From Promethearchaeati archaeon (lineage in GTDB: Archaea; Asgardarchaeota; Heimdallarchaeia; Heimdallarchaeales; Heimdallarchaeaceae), in assembly GCA_013166775.1 (NCBI GenBank), contig JABLTJ010000033.1, positions 1 through 36,138 of the forward strand: a stretch of 36,138 nt of DNA, written 5' to 3'. The position numbers were made by a program, and so were the translations under genes. Below are positions 25,076 to 34,242 of this stretch, in pieces. The first letter of the stretch is position 1; the number at the start of each line of letters is the position of its first letter. The notes beneath the pieces were generated by a model that saw only the letters and a program-made list of their open reading frames with translations, ran no database searches and was not told where the DNA came from.

Positions 25076-25104
25076 CTTTATAATTAACCGTTTTTTCAGC
25101 GGTT
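25076..25104. promoter_or_regulatory. Divergent promoter with AACCG-n9-CGGTT inverted repeat between carboxyltransferase and biotin ligase genes
   Basis: The 119-base gap holds a TATA-like TTTATAATTAA (about 25077-25087) usable on both strands. It is followed by AACCG (25086-25090), nine bases, and CGGTT (25100-25104). For the biotin ligase, a start site about 25 bases past the box would lie near 25107, putting the repeat in the position of an operator. Shared control of ligase and synthase operon is inferred. Confidence 0.4.
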
Positions 25105-25127
25105 TAGATATAGTCAGAGTTGCACAG

Positions 25128-25856
25128 ATGAAAACGATAGTTTATGATACTGTTCCATCTACTATGGATGTTGCTTTCAAACATATTATGGAAAACTCAG
25201 AGGAATCATTTGTAATATTAGCAAAAGAACAAACCCTGGGGAGAGGGAGAGAAGAAAATACTTGGTTTTCTCCAAAGGGGGGACTGTATCTAAGCTTCGT
25301 TTTACCAATGAAAGATTCATTAGCGAGAGAAGCTATAGCAATGTTTCACTACTCAACTGCTTTAGCGATAGTTACTTGCTTGAAGAAATTATTTGACCTT
25401 AAAATCAAAATCAAATGGCCAAATGATATTCATTATGAAGGAAAGAAACTCGCAGGACTGCTTATCGAATATATCTCAAGTAAACAAGATTTTATGATCG
25501 TAGGAATAGGAATCAATGTGAATAATAGAACAGAAGAATTTCCTGATCACATACAGAGGAACGCAATTAGTCTTATAGATATTATACGGAAAGAATCGAA
25601 TATCAATAGGATTGTTGAAGAATTAAAGAATCAGATTCTTAGAAACTCATCCTTGACTCTAAATCAAAAATTTCAACACATAGTAAATCAATTCAACCAA
25701 AATTGTATCCAATATATGAAGACTATTGTTTTAAAAAACAATAAAAAATACAATTGTGAAGGAATCAATGTTGCAGGAAGACTAATTTTAACATCTGAAA
25801 AAACAAAAAAGGAATTAGAGATACACGAATCAAAGGATTTGGTATCATACTCTTAA
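25128..25856 (+). CDS. birA: Biotin-[acetyl-CoA-carboxylase] ligase
   Basis: A 242-residue single-domain biotin protein ligase that would form biotinyl-AMP and attach biotin to Lys123 of the carrier encoded at 12132. Visible motifs are GRGREENTW (38-46) for biotinyl-AMP binding, KWPND (96-100), KLAGLLIE (107-114) and VGIGINVNN (125-133), plus a small C-terminal SH3-like segment. There is no N-terminal helix-turn-helix, so it is not a self-acting BirA repressor. It is divergent from the carboxyltransferase-synthase operon, so all components for biotin-dependent carboxylation are encoded in this locus. Confidence 0.9.
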   Translation: MKTIVYDTVPSTMDVAFKHIMENSEESFVILAKEQTLGRGREENTWFSPKGGLYLSFVLPMKDSLAREAIAMFHYSTALAIVTCLKKLFDLKIKIKWPNDIHYEGKKLAGLLIEYISSKQDFMIVGIGINVNNRTEEFPDHIQRNAISLIDIIRKESNINRIVEELKNQILRNSSLTLNQKFQHIVNQFNQNCIQYMKTIVLKNNKKYNCEGINVAGRLILTSEKTKKELEIHESKDLVSYS

Positions 25857-25920
25857 TATTTAAATAGCAAACCTAAAGTTTAAAAATGTATTAGTTTCAT
25901 TTCAAGTAGGTGTAGAATAA

Positions 25921-26091
25921 ATGGCTCCAATATTCATTCCATCAATTTTTAGTGTTTTCATAACAGTTGGATTCTTTGCATTAGTATTTGGTTTACTATC
26001 CTGGGGTTTAAGGAAATTAAATACTAATGTAACAAACAGAAGATTGAGAAGAAAACTTGCGGCTGCAAGTATGTCAAGACAAAATGAATGA
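25921..26091 (+). CDS. 56-residue single-TM small protein
   Basis: A short reading frame with an SD-like GGTG nine bases before the ATG and an AT-rich promoter-like TTTAAATA at about 25859-25866. The product has an N-terminal hydrophobic helix (about residues 4-27) followed by a basic tail (NRRLRRKLAAASMSRQNE). It is an unrecognised small membrane protein with the basic end presumably cytosolic. The placement, SD and protein-like composition support a real gene. Confidence 0.5.
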   Translation: MAPIFIPSIFSVFITVGFFALVFGLLSWGLRKLNTNVTNRRLRRKLAAASMSRQNE

Positions 26092-26205
26092 TATTAAAGA
26101 AGTATCATTTATCTATTCTTTTTATTATTAATTCAATTATTCGTGTATTTTTCAGATATAGGTTTTGAACAAATCTTAAAAACTGCAGAAGTTATTATAT
26201 AATTG

Positions 26206-27762
26206 ATGAAATCAAAGAAACTATATTTTTTTATGATTGTAACTTTTCTGATAATTTCTCCCTTATCTCTCTTAATCTTCGAAGTTTATGCGGAAGATTA
26301 TAATCCAATATACATACATCTCTCTTGGCAGAATGATACATCTTCTACTATGACAGTGAGTTGGAAAACAAAAGATGCAACTTCATCAGTTGTTCAGTAT
26401 GGAACCGATGAGAGCTACGGGAATGAAGAAACAGGAGATTCAGTTGAATGGCATCATGTTGAATTAACTGGATTATCACCAGAAATTATTTACCATTATA
26501 GAGTTGGAAATGGAGAAACATGGAGTACAGACTCATATTTTAAAACTGGAACTCTTGGAGATCACGCTAAATTTATAGCTCTAGGAGATACACAAAGTGG
26601 AACAACAGCTAGAAATCAGATGTTAAGAAAAATAAATAACTTAGATATCGATTTTGCACTTTATTCAGGAGATTTTGTTGAAATGGGATCTAATATAAAT
26701 GAATGGAACGGTTTCTTAAACAGCTATGAGCCTTTTACAAATCATATCCCAATGATGACTACACTGGGAAATCATGAAAAAAATCATTCAATATATTATA
26801 ACACATTTGCATTACCAGGAAATGAAGAATATTATTCATTCAATTTTGGACCCGTACATTTCTCTATATTGCATACTTACTGGGAAGGAATAGAAAATGA
26901 GAACTACACCAAACAAATAGACTGGTTAATAACAGATTTAGAAGCTCATGATGAATACGATTGGAATGTTGTTATGATGCATAGACCACCATTTTCCTCT
27001 TTTGTCAGATACCATCAAGGATGGTATGATTTAATTAATGAATCATTTGTTCCCATTTTCGAACAATACGAAATAGATCTAGTATTAACAGGACACGAAC
27101 ATGCTTATGAGAGATTATATAAGAACAATGTAACTTATATCATCTCAGGTGGAGCTGGTGCGAATCTCTATGATGCAATTAAAGATTACAGAATAAATGA
27201 ATCAATTTCTGTTGAATCAACTTATAATTTTCTATTTCTTGACGTGTATGATAAACAGCTTGATGTAAGGGGATTCCGTCCTGATTATTCTCTGATAGAT
27301 CAATTTATATCTAACAAAGAAAACAAACCAGATTTAAGATGTGAGAATCTACCTTTATCGCTAGATGTTCATTGGAAAGATACACAGAAAGTCAATATAA
27401 CTATTGCAAATAACGGAGAAGAGGATATTATTCAAGAGACAAAAGCCCAAGTCGAGGTATCAGATGGAAGCTCATGGGATCTTACTGTTCCTGCTTTAAA
27501 TAAAGGTGAAAAAACTCTATTTGAACTAGAATGGAAACCACCTGAGAAAGGAACTTTTGCATGGACAGTCACCGTAGATTCAGATTCAGAAATAGATGAA
27601 GTAGTTGAAGAAAATAACGAATTAATATTCGTCTTTAATGCTGTCAAAATCGAAGGAGCATCCTTCTTTGCAGATGGACCTTGGAGTATTTTTGGAGTTA
27701 TTTCATCGATAATGATTGTTGCATATGTAACTCTCAGACGAAGAAAAAAAACACTTCAATAA
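26206..27762 (+). CDS. Secreted, membrane-anchored metallophosphoesterase (purple acid phosphatase-like) with CARDB domain
   Basis: A 518-residue exported protein: signal sequence (about 5-28), purple-acid-phosphatase-type FN3 domain (33-115), calcineurin-like phosphoesterase domain (122-340), CARDB-like beta domain (about 375-475), one TM helix (about 490-510) and a basic RRRKK tail. Metal-binding blocks are GDTQSG (128), GDFVEMG (155), GNHE (188), MHR (258) and GHEHA (296). True purple acid phosphatases have a Tyr ligand in the second block (GDLSY-type); here it is GDFVEM, so the iron-tyrosinate centre is probably absent. Likely an extracellular phosphomonoesterase or nuclease. A TTG at 26203 opens the frame but ATG 26206 is the natural start. 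The stop codon is one base from the convergent propeller gene. Confidence 0.85.
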   Translation: MKSKKLYFFMIVTFLIISPLSLLIFEVYAEDYNPIYIHLSWQNDTSSTMTVSWKTKDATSSVVQYGTDESYGNEETGDSVEWHHVELTGLSPEIIYHYRVGNGETWSTDSYFKTGTLGDHAKFIALGDTQSGTTARNQMLRKINNLDIDFALYSGDFVEMGSNINEWNGFLNSYEPFTNHIPMMTTLGNHEKNHSIYYNTFALPGNEEYYSFNFGPVHFSILHTYWEGIENENYTKQIDWLITDLEAHDEYDWNVVMMHRPPFSSFVRYHQGWYDLINESFVPIFEQYEIDLVLTGHEHAYERLYKNNVTYIISGGAGANLYDAIKDYRINESISVESTYNFLFLDVYDKQLDVRGFRPDYSLIDQFISNKENKPDLRCENLPLSLDVHWKDTQKVNITIANNGEEDIIQETKAQVEVSDGSSWDLTVPALNKGEKTLFELEWKPPEKGTFAWTVTVDSDSEIDEVVEENNELIFVFNAVKIEGASFFADGPWSIFGVISSIMIVAYVTLRRRKKTLQ

Positions 27763-27763
27763 T

Positions 27764-29098
27764 CTAGTTTTTTTTTCTTTTCTTACTTTTTATTTTATAG
27801 AATATTAGTATCAAATTACTAGAAACTATTGAAATAACAAAACTAGATACAGTTGCATCAATACTAGATGGATCTTTGATTTTTATTAACCAAAATTCAT
27901 AATTATTCAATGTAAATAATTCAACAGGTTCGGTTGTTGATGATCCAAGAATCACATATGAAATATTAGAAGTTTGAATTAGAGAAAAAGCTCCGTCAGC
28001 ATTCTCTCCTCCATAAGTACAGTTCCATTCCATACTTCCAGTAGAATTTGTTTTAACAAAAAACATGTCAAAATCACCAGAACTAGTAGAACCTGCTAGA
28101 GCATATCCTCCATCAAGGGTTTGAATTAATGTATGAGCATTTTCATACTCAGACCCTCCAAAGGTTTGATACCATTCCATATATCCAGTGGAATTTGTTT
28201 TTACTAAGAGCATATCAGATTCTCCTGAACCAACTGCTTTTGTAAAACCTGCTAAAGCGAATCCATTATCATTTGTTTGAATAATGGCATAAGCTGTATC
28301 AGAATCCAAACCTCCATAACTCTTAATCCACTCTTCTCCTCCTTCTGAATCAACTTTAACTAAAAACATATCAGGATAACCGAAACTGGTAAATCCAGCT
28401 AACGCAAAACCTCCGTCATTTGTCTGAATGACAGCATAAGCCCCATCATACTGTGTACCACTCCATACTCCAGAATAAGTATAATTCCATTCCATTATTC
28501 CCACTGAATCAGTTTTAACTAGATAAGCATCATATTGTCCCGCTCCGTAGGAATAAGTAATACCCGCTAAGGCAAATCCGTTATCCTCAGTCTGAACCAA
28601 ACCATATGCCGCATCATAATAAAAACCACCATAAATCCCTTCCCACTCTTTGTTACCTTCAGAATCAGTCTTGATGAGATACATTGATGCAACACCACAA
28701 CAACCAAAAGAACTGGTAGATCCAGCAAGAGCAAAACCACCATCAGATGTTTGGATGACTTGTCTTGCTCTATCTGAATCAGTTCCTCCATAAGTTTTAT
28801 TCCAGACCATCGCTCCTTCTGAATCAGTTTTTAGAAGTAACACGTCATCATCAAATTCGTCTAAGTAATCGTTGCCAGTAATAACAAATCCCCCAGCTAA
28901 GGTTTGAATCATTGAGCTTCCACCTGATTTGACTTGACCACTATAGCTTTGTACCCATTCAATCTGATTTTCTGAACAATCATCACAACCAGTAACTTGG
29001 TTAATCACAAGTAATCTTGATGAAAAAAAGAGAAAAATAAAAACAACTAATAGAAGAGACGTGAATACCCTTTTTCTTCCTCTATTGCTCATTATCAT
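27764..29098 (-). CDS. Surface-anchored seven-repeat beta-propeller protein
   Basis: A 444-residue exported protein: signal sequence (about 8-32), seven repeats, then a C-terminal TM segment and KSKKRKK tail. Each repeat has the pattern (V/I/L)-(I/V)QT-x-DGG-(F/Y)-A-L-A-G-x-T followed by D-x-x-L-V-K-T-(D/N)-S-x-G-x-x-E-W and a YGG turn. Seven copies of the IQT/VQT core can be counted, matching a seven-bladed propeller, although the last copy (LIQTSNISY) is worn. A ligand cannot be predicted. It starts 20 bases after the TrpRS gene with an SD-like AGGAT, so the two are probably cotranscribed despite unrelated roles. Confidence 0.82.
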   Translation of the reverse strand: MIMSNRGRKRVFTSLLLVVFIFLFFSSRLLVINQVTGCDDCSENQIEWVQSYSGQVKSGGSSMIQTLAGGFVITGNDYLDEFDDDVLLLKTDSEGAMVWNKTYGGTDSDRARQVIQTSDGGFALAGSTSSFGCCGVASMYLIKTDSEGNKEWEGIYGGFYYDAAYGLVQTEDNGFALAGITYSYGAGQYDAYLVKTDSVGIMEWNYTYSGVWSGTQYDGAYAVIQTNDGGFALAGFTSFGYPDMFLVKVDSEGGEEWIKSYGGLDSDTAYAIIQTNDNGFALAGFTKAVGSGESDMLLVKTNSTGYMEWYQTFGGSEYENAHTLIQTLDGGYALAGSTSSGDFDMFFVKTNSTGSMEWNCTYGGENADGAFSLIQTSNISYVILGSSTTEPVELFTLNNYEFWLIKIKDPSSIDATVSSFVISIVSSNLILIFYKIKSKKRKKN

Positions 29099-29118
29099 TA
29101 TAGTATCCTATCTTTTTG

Positions 29119-30258
29119 CTAATCCTTTACAAGAAAATCATCTAGTTTGTCTTTAGCTTTTTCTCTTGCATCTTGATGATCTTCTAGAAACTTAACCATT
29201 TTCTCAATAAGAATTGCCTTCAATTCACCAGATAACATTTCTCCACTTCTATATTCTTCTTCAATTTTGTTTAGTTTTGCATCATCAGGCTCAAAAAGAA
29301 TCTTTAACCATTGGAAGCTAACATCAATATCAGGATCTCCTCCTTTTTCTCGATGTTCAGATACTGTATCTCGACCACCTGAAAAAGCATATTTGTTTAT
29401 TTTCTTTTTAATTGACTTAGGATCATCAGTAACAAAGATAGTTTCATTTGGATTAGAGGATGACATTTTACCATCAGGACCACTTAATGCTGGTACAAAT
29501 TTACATTGAATATTTGCTGGTTTATAGTATCCCAACTTTGGTAAAACATCTCTAGCTAGTCTAAAATGTGGATCTTGATCGATTGCATGAGGGATAAGAC
29601 ATGGAATATTTTTACCTTGTCTAACACTTTCCAGAATAGCAGGAACTGCTTGAATACTTGTATAAAAGATTCCTCCGATATTCATCGAATTATCAAAACC
29701 AAATGATGATTTTACTGTTGAATAAGTGATTCTCTTCGCAACAGGGAGAGCTATTTTATAGAAAGTCTTCGCATTATCAGTATCAATTAATATTTCTGTA
29801 TTTTTTGAATCAAACCCAAGAGCGATTATATCTAATGCATTATCTAGTGCATAAGAATACGTGTCTTCCATTTCCAGTTTATCAGCGAAGACGTATTTTT
29901 CATCATCAGTAAGTTGAAAAATAAATTTGGTTTTAAATTTTTCTTGCAACCATTTAGTAAAAATCCATGGTACTATATGTCCGATGTGAGTGTGATCAGA
30001 AGGTCCTCTTCCAGTATAGAGATAGAATTTGTTACCTTTTTCGTACTCATCCAAAATCCAATTCATATCTCTATGGGTGAAAAAGATTCCTCTTCTTAAC
30101 ATAAAATGTAAAGAACCACTTGTATGCTTCTTAATTCGATTTAGAAGTTTTTCATTTACAGGTTCAGTCCCAAACTCTTTCATTAACCTTTGATAGTCAA
30201 CCTTACCTCGTACTTCCCAAGGAGTGAAAACCGACTCTTCATTATCATTAGTACCCAT
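29119..30258 (-). CDS. trpS: Tryptophanyl-tRNA synthetase, archaeal/eukaryotic type
   Basis: A 379-residue class I synthetase that charges tRNA(Trp). The HIGH signature is HIGH at residues 91-94 (in DHTHIGHIVPW) and the second signature is KMSSS at 264-268. The N-terminal extension (TPWEVRGKVDYQRLMKEFG) and the RITYSTVKSSFGF and IDQDPHFRLARDV blocks place it in the archaeal/eukaryotic TrpRS/TyrRS group, not the bacterial one, which is a useful lineage marker. The ATG is preceded by GGAGAA about seven bases upstream. It is divergent from the MFS gene and followed by the propeller gene. Confidence 0.95.
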   Translation of the reverse strand: MGTNDNEESVFTPWEVRGKVDYQRLMKEFGTEPVNEKLLNRIKKHTSGSLHFMLRRGIFFTHRDMNWILDEYEKGNKFYLYTGRGPSDHTHIGHIVPWIFTKWLQEKFKTKFIFQLTDDEKYVFADKLEMEDTYSYALDNALDIIALGFDSKNTEILIDTDNAKTFYKIALPVAKRITYSTVKSSFGFDNSMNIGGIFYTSIQAVPAILESVRQGKNIPCLIPHAIDQDPHFRLARDVLPKLGYYKPANIQCKFVPALSGPDGKMSSSNPNETIFVTDDPKSIKKKINKYAFSGGRDTVSEHREKGGDPDIDVSFQWLKILFEPDDAKLNKIEEEYRSGEMLSGELKAILIEKMVKFLEDHQDAREKAKDKLDDFLVKD

Positions 30259-30387
30259 TGTATGTTTCTCCTACTGAAAGGATTTGTTTGTATATCTAAG
30301 TGCTCTCATTTACCCTTATTTAATATTGCTCTTTGTTATTTCTGAATCCATATTGATAGTTTTAAATAACTTAATCTCCCATTCTCT

Positions 30388-31665
30388 ATGTTCATGATAG
30401 GTTCTGAGATAAGAAGAAACGTAATGAATAAAGATTTACATAATCTAGTTAAACAACTTAAATTCAGCTCAGTAGGTTTCTATTTTCTTAGCTTTTTAAT
30501 TCCAATTATTTCCTTTCTCAATTTAAAAATCAGCGGACTAGAATTAGGATTTGTTTTCTCGTTGAGAACTATTGGCTTTGCTGCAAGCTCTCTGTTAGCG
30601 GGTTTTTTATCCAATAGAAGACATTTACGATCCAAACTAATCTTTGGAGCTTCAGTAGGAAGGTTTGTTTCTTATGTTCTAATCTACTTATCATTTATTT
30701 ATAACCTATATTGGATGATGACACTGGGAATGTTTATACTTGGTGTAGGTGCAGGATTTTTCTGGACACCATTTGAAACTACAGTAGCTGATGCAACAGA
30801 GTACGAAAATAGATCTGAAGCTTTTGGAATATTCTCCCAACAATCAGGAATTGGTGGTTTCATTGGAGCAACTGTAGGATTTTCAATTCTTTGGGTAGTA
30901 TCTGAATATAGTTTCTCATCTGATGTAATATTTTCAGCAATTGCTTTCAGTCCTCTTCTCCTATATGGTATGTCAAACATATATGCAGGTATAAGGGTTC
31001 TTCAGCTAGCCCCAAGAGTAGAATTTCTTGATATTGAAGAGAAAGAGTCTGTTACAAAAATAACAAAAAGAGCTATTATGCTTAGCTTCATTTTTCTACT
31101 AGTACTGCTATTTTCTGAAGCTTTTATTGGATCACTTGTTGGTTCATTTATTGAGTTCTTCTTGCTCAAGAACATAACACAAGATATGGTTTTGTTGATA
31201 ATAGCTTATGTTCCAGGAGGTATCTTGTCAGTAATCATAGCTCCACGATTAGGAAGATTAGCAGATAAACTTAATCCTAGAATAACTCTGAGTGTTGCTA
31301 GTGTTGTTGGTGCTGGTATGACCTGGTTATTGATTAATTCGAGCAAAATATGGCAGTTCTCAATGATTTTTATTATAGATACAACAGTGGTAGCGACAGC
31401 TGGTTTGGTTTTAACGAAAGTAATCAGTACAGTCTCAAGAGAAAGAAGAGGAACAGTTTTTGGTTTACATGATTCAGTAACTAATCTTAGTCGCATTGCT
31501 GGACCTTTAGTAGGAGGAGCTTTATGGGATGTTAGAGATCGAGCACCATTTATTCTATCAATTGCAATAGAAGGAGTTTTAGCTGTTCTTTATCCAGTTG
31601 CTATAGTAATACTCTCTAAAACTATTGATGTTAATGGCTCTGCAGAATTAAAGGAAGAACTATGA
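30388..31665 (+). CDS. Major facilitator superfamily transporter
   Basis: A 425-residue polytopic protein with about 12 hydrophobic helices in two halves and a charged central loop (around residues 210-230). The loop after helices 2 and 8 has MFS-type motifs: LAGFLSNRRHLRSKLIFG in the first half and APRLGRLADKLNPR in the second. The substrate cannot be inferred. A TATA-like TTTTAAATAA (about 30359-30368) precedes two close Met codons at 30388 and 30394; a third Met at 30424 is also possible. Its stop region overlaps the convergent beta-helix gene by six bases. Confidence 0.85.
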   Translation: MFMIGSEIRRNVMNKDLHNLVKQLKFSSVGFYFLSFLIPIISFLNLKISGLELGFVFSLRTIGFAASSLLAGFLSNRRHLRSKLIFGASVGRFVSYVLIYLSFIYNLYWMMTLGMFILGVGAGFFWTPFETTVADATEYENRSEAFGIFSQQSGIGGFIGATVGFSILWVVSEYSFSSDVIFSAIAFSPLLLYGMSNIYAGIRVLQLAPRVEFLDIEEKESVTKITKRAIMLSFIFLLVLLFSEAFIGSLVGSFIEFFLLKNITQDMVLLIIAYVPGGILSVIIAPRLGRLADKLNPRITLSVASVVGAGMTWLLINSSKIWQFSMIFIIDTTVVATAGLVLTKVISTVSRERRGTVFGLHDSVTNLSRIAGPLVGGALWDVRDRAPFILSIAIEGVLAVLYPVAIVILSKTIDVNGSAELKEEL

Positions 31666-32904
31666 TGATTTTCTCCTTCTGATTGATATAAATGAAAAAC
31701 ATATTAGTAAAAGTACCATAGAGATGAGCATGAAAGATGTTCTTTCCAGATTCTCATTCAATGGATATATATCTATTGAATCTGCAGATCCATCTATTGT
31801 ATAGGTTTCGTTTTTTCCTAGGTCAGACCAATAATTACCTTCTTTTGTTTTAGAATTATACCAAACATTGTCACTCCCTGCATCATAAGCTTGAGAATAT
31901 TTATCTCCCACTTTGTTTTTAATAAAGCTGTTGTGAGTTATTAAATTACTATTTGAACAATTATCAACATATATCCCGTAATCTATATTATCTCTGATCA
32001 TATTAAAATGAATTTTACTATTGGAAGTATATAGTAGCTTCATACCATAATTAGTATTCTCACAAGTATTATTATTCAATGATGAATAGTTATTAAATCT
32101 CAGAAGTATTCCATAACTTCCAATACTTTTAAACACATTATCATTTACAATAGTATTATTTGAAGCCATAATCCAGACACCAGTGCCAGAATTTTCTAAG
32201 GCATAATTATTTGAGAAAACGGAAGAATAACATTTTGTGATACTATATCCTAATGGAACCTTTGTACAGTTGTTGAATTTCACTGATGCAGAAACACAAG
32301 CAGTGATAGAAATACCACTTGCATACTGTAATTTATCACTTAAAGTAATGTAACAAGTGTTTTTATGAACTACAGGAGATTTTGATTCAAAGATTTGTAT
32401 ACTGGATTTAGAATTGATAAAAGTGTTATTGGTAATAGTTACAAAGTCTGATTCATATACTCTAATCCCAAAAGCATCACAATTATAATAACTGTAACTG
32501 TTATTAATAATATTATCAGAAATTTTTGCTGTTTGAGCTTGAATCCGAATTAATATTATACCTTCATCAGAATCAATGTAACAATTTCTTATTTCAAAAT
32601 GTTTAGTTGTTTCATAAATAACAATTCCTGCATAATAAGGTTTTGTGATATTATAGTTTTCAATTATGTAAGGATCATTTGCTGAACCCGTACCTGGAAA
32701 GCCATAATCAGAGAAATTACTATCAGCTGTAATGATTATTTTCTCAATAGGAACTAGCTCATAATCCAAACTAAGAAAATTTGTTGCATTTTTATCCACT
32801 ACAGGAATTTTTAAGTTATAACAGAAGCAACATATAATAATCAATAAAAACATAAAAGAAAATCCTTGAACTTTTCTTTTGTTGTTTTCTGATTTTATTA
32901 ACAT
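31660..32904 (-). CDS. NosD-like beta-helix surface protein with membrane anchor
   Basis: A 414-residue exported protein built like the one at 4450-6063: signal sequence (about 12-32), an entry block (DSNFSDYGFPGTGSANDPYIIENYNIT), parallel beta-helix rungs (NNxF, NNTC, NSNL types), a closing block (DAGSDNVWYN, EGNYWSDLG, TYTIDGSADSIDIYPL), one TM helix and an IRRRK tail. The junction YPLNENLERTS is identical to that of the protein at 34243-35364, showing recent common origin. A GAGAT SD lies seven bases before the ATG. It ends in TAG. No catalytic function can be assigned. Confidence 0.8.
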   Translation of the reverse strand: MLIKSENNKRKVQGFSFMFLLIIICCFCYNLKIPVVDKNATNFLSLDYELVPIEKIIITADSNFSDYGFPGTGSANDPYIIENYNITKPYYAGIVIYETTKHFEIRNCYIDSDEGIILIRIQAQTAKISDNIINNSYSYYNCDAFGIRVYESDFVTITNNTFINSKSSIQIFESKSPVVHKNTCYITLSDKLQYASGISITACVSASVKFNNCTKVPLGYSITKCYSSVFSNNYALENSGTGVWIMASNNTIVNDNVFKSIGSYGILLRFNNYSSLNNNTCENTNYGMKLLYTSNSKIHFNMIRDNIDYGIYVDNCSNSNLITHNSFIKNKVGDKYSQAYDAGSDNVWYNSKTKEGNYWSDLGKNETYTIDGSADSIDIYPLNENLERTSFMLISMVLLLICFSFISIRRRKSS

Positions 32905-33028
32905 AATAATTATCTCGATTGTTTCTATAGTTACAATAAGGATTGAAAGATTTAAGTATTTCCGAAGATTATTGTAAGAACCTTATTATGAAGACTATCT
33001 TTATGATTTAAAGTAAATTGTTGAAAAA

Positions 33029-33118
33029 ATGATAACTCAACCAAAAGAAATAGATGAGATATATGAAAAACTCCCTGAAGGTACAAGAAAAACAATAGAA
33101 AAACGAGATAAAAAATAA
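33029..33118 (+). CDS. Possible 29-residue small protein
   Basis: A short frame encoding a charged peptide (MITQPKEIDEIYEKLPEGTR, then a Lys-rich end) in the gap between the beta-helix and AlbA_2 genes. There is no clear SD or TATA. It may be a remnant or chance frame; I list it because its composition is protein-like. Confidence 0.2.
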   Translation: MITQPKEIDEIYEKLPEGTRKTIEKRDKK

Positions 33119-33131
33119 TTTTCATATATTC

Positions 33132-33998
33132 TTAGGTTGATATTTTATATTCATATTTTTCTCGAAGGATGTCAAAAACAGCTGTTATATTCATTATCAA
33201 GCTTTGAGCAAGTTTTTGCACTTTCTTATTATATTCTAATATTAAAAGCTGACGACCAGTCATTGGAAGAGCTGTTTGGAAGAGGAAAGTTTTATTGCAT
33301 TGATTTAATGTATCAAGGTCACAACGAATAGTAAAAAGCTTACTTATCAATTCTTGATCATTTTTTATAATAGGATATATTTGCCCCATTAAATCTACAA
33401 GCAACGAGGATTGTGGATCATATAAAGAGTATTTTTCTTCCATTTCATTTGCAGGTACAATCATTCCTCTTATTATTTCATTCAAATATTCTAATTCTAA
33501 ACCTAACATTTCAACTTTAATTTTTCTTTGCTCAAAACCATAGAAAGATTCTCTAATTTGATTATAATTCATCAGATCATTACTACCTCCACTAGTTTTA
33601 ATGTAAAAGAGTTTCTCTCTTGTTATATGTGGTTTTTCATTACTCTGAGGGATATAACACACAGGTATTATTCTATCTGAATCAGGTATTTGAATTGGTG
33701 GTTGTTTGAATTCAAAATATACAGTAGGTTCTATCATATTAATTCGATCATAGAAATGTGTCTGAAAATCCTTTTTTAGTTCAATTCCAATAATTCTATT
33801 AGTCTCTTTCTTATCTCTAATACCAAAAATCAAGAAACCACCATTTGTGTTAGCAAAAGAACAGACGATCTTCTCTTGTTTTTTTGGTTCCAATAAATCA
33901 GTTTTAAAATCAAAGAATTCTGTTTCAGAGTAATTTTTATCTACTAATTCCTTAATAATAGTATAATTCCATTCATCAAGGGTTCTAGGAAATTTCAT
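33132..33998 (-). CDS. AlbA_2 (Schlafen-like) domain protein
   Basis: A 288-residue protein whose N-terminal half matches the AlbA_2/Schlafen nucleic-acid-binding domain. Visible blocks are ETEFFDFK (25-32), IVCSFANTNGGFLIFGIRD (about 44-62), IIGIE and a later FYIKTSGGSNDLMN segment. AlbA_2 proteins are often annotated as DNA-binding regulators or helicase-linked proteins, and some Schlafens cut RNA. The C-terminal half is helical and unrecognised, so function is open. It lies between two beta-helix paralogues on the same strand. Confidence 0.72.
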   Translation of the reverse strand: MKFPRTLDEWNYTIIKELVDKNYSETEFFDFKTDLLEPKKQEKIVCSFANTNGGFLIFGIRDKKETNRIIGIELKKDFQTHFYDRINMIEPTVYFEFKQPPIQIPDSDRIIPVCYIPQSNEKPHITREKLFYIKTSGGSNDLMNYNQIRESFYGFEQRKIKVEMLGLELEYLNEIIRGMIVPANEMEEKYSLYDPQSSLLVDLMGQIYPIIKNDQELISKLFTIRCDLDTLNQCNKTFLFQTALPMTGRQLLILEYNKKVQKLAQSLIMNITAVFDILREKYEYKIST

Positions 33999-34242
33999 CT
34001 TGCTTGCCCAACCTTTAATCAGTGCAATTTATGAATAATATCGTGATAAATATTATAATCTTTCACATTAATCATCTAAACACTTGATTTAGAGAAAAGT
34101 GTATTACGCTGTCCTTTTATAATTTCCTTTCATAAATGTAAATAGTAACTTTAATTATTTTCTTCTCTTATTGAATCATATGGTGTCTAATATAAAAATT
34201 AAGGCTCAAATTGCAGAATCAGAAAGAAATAATCTTCTTCTT

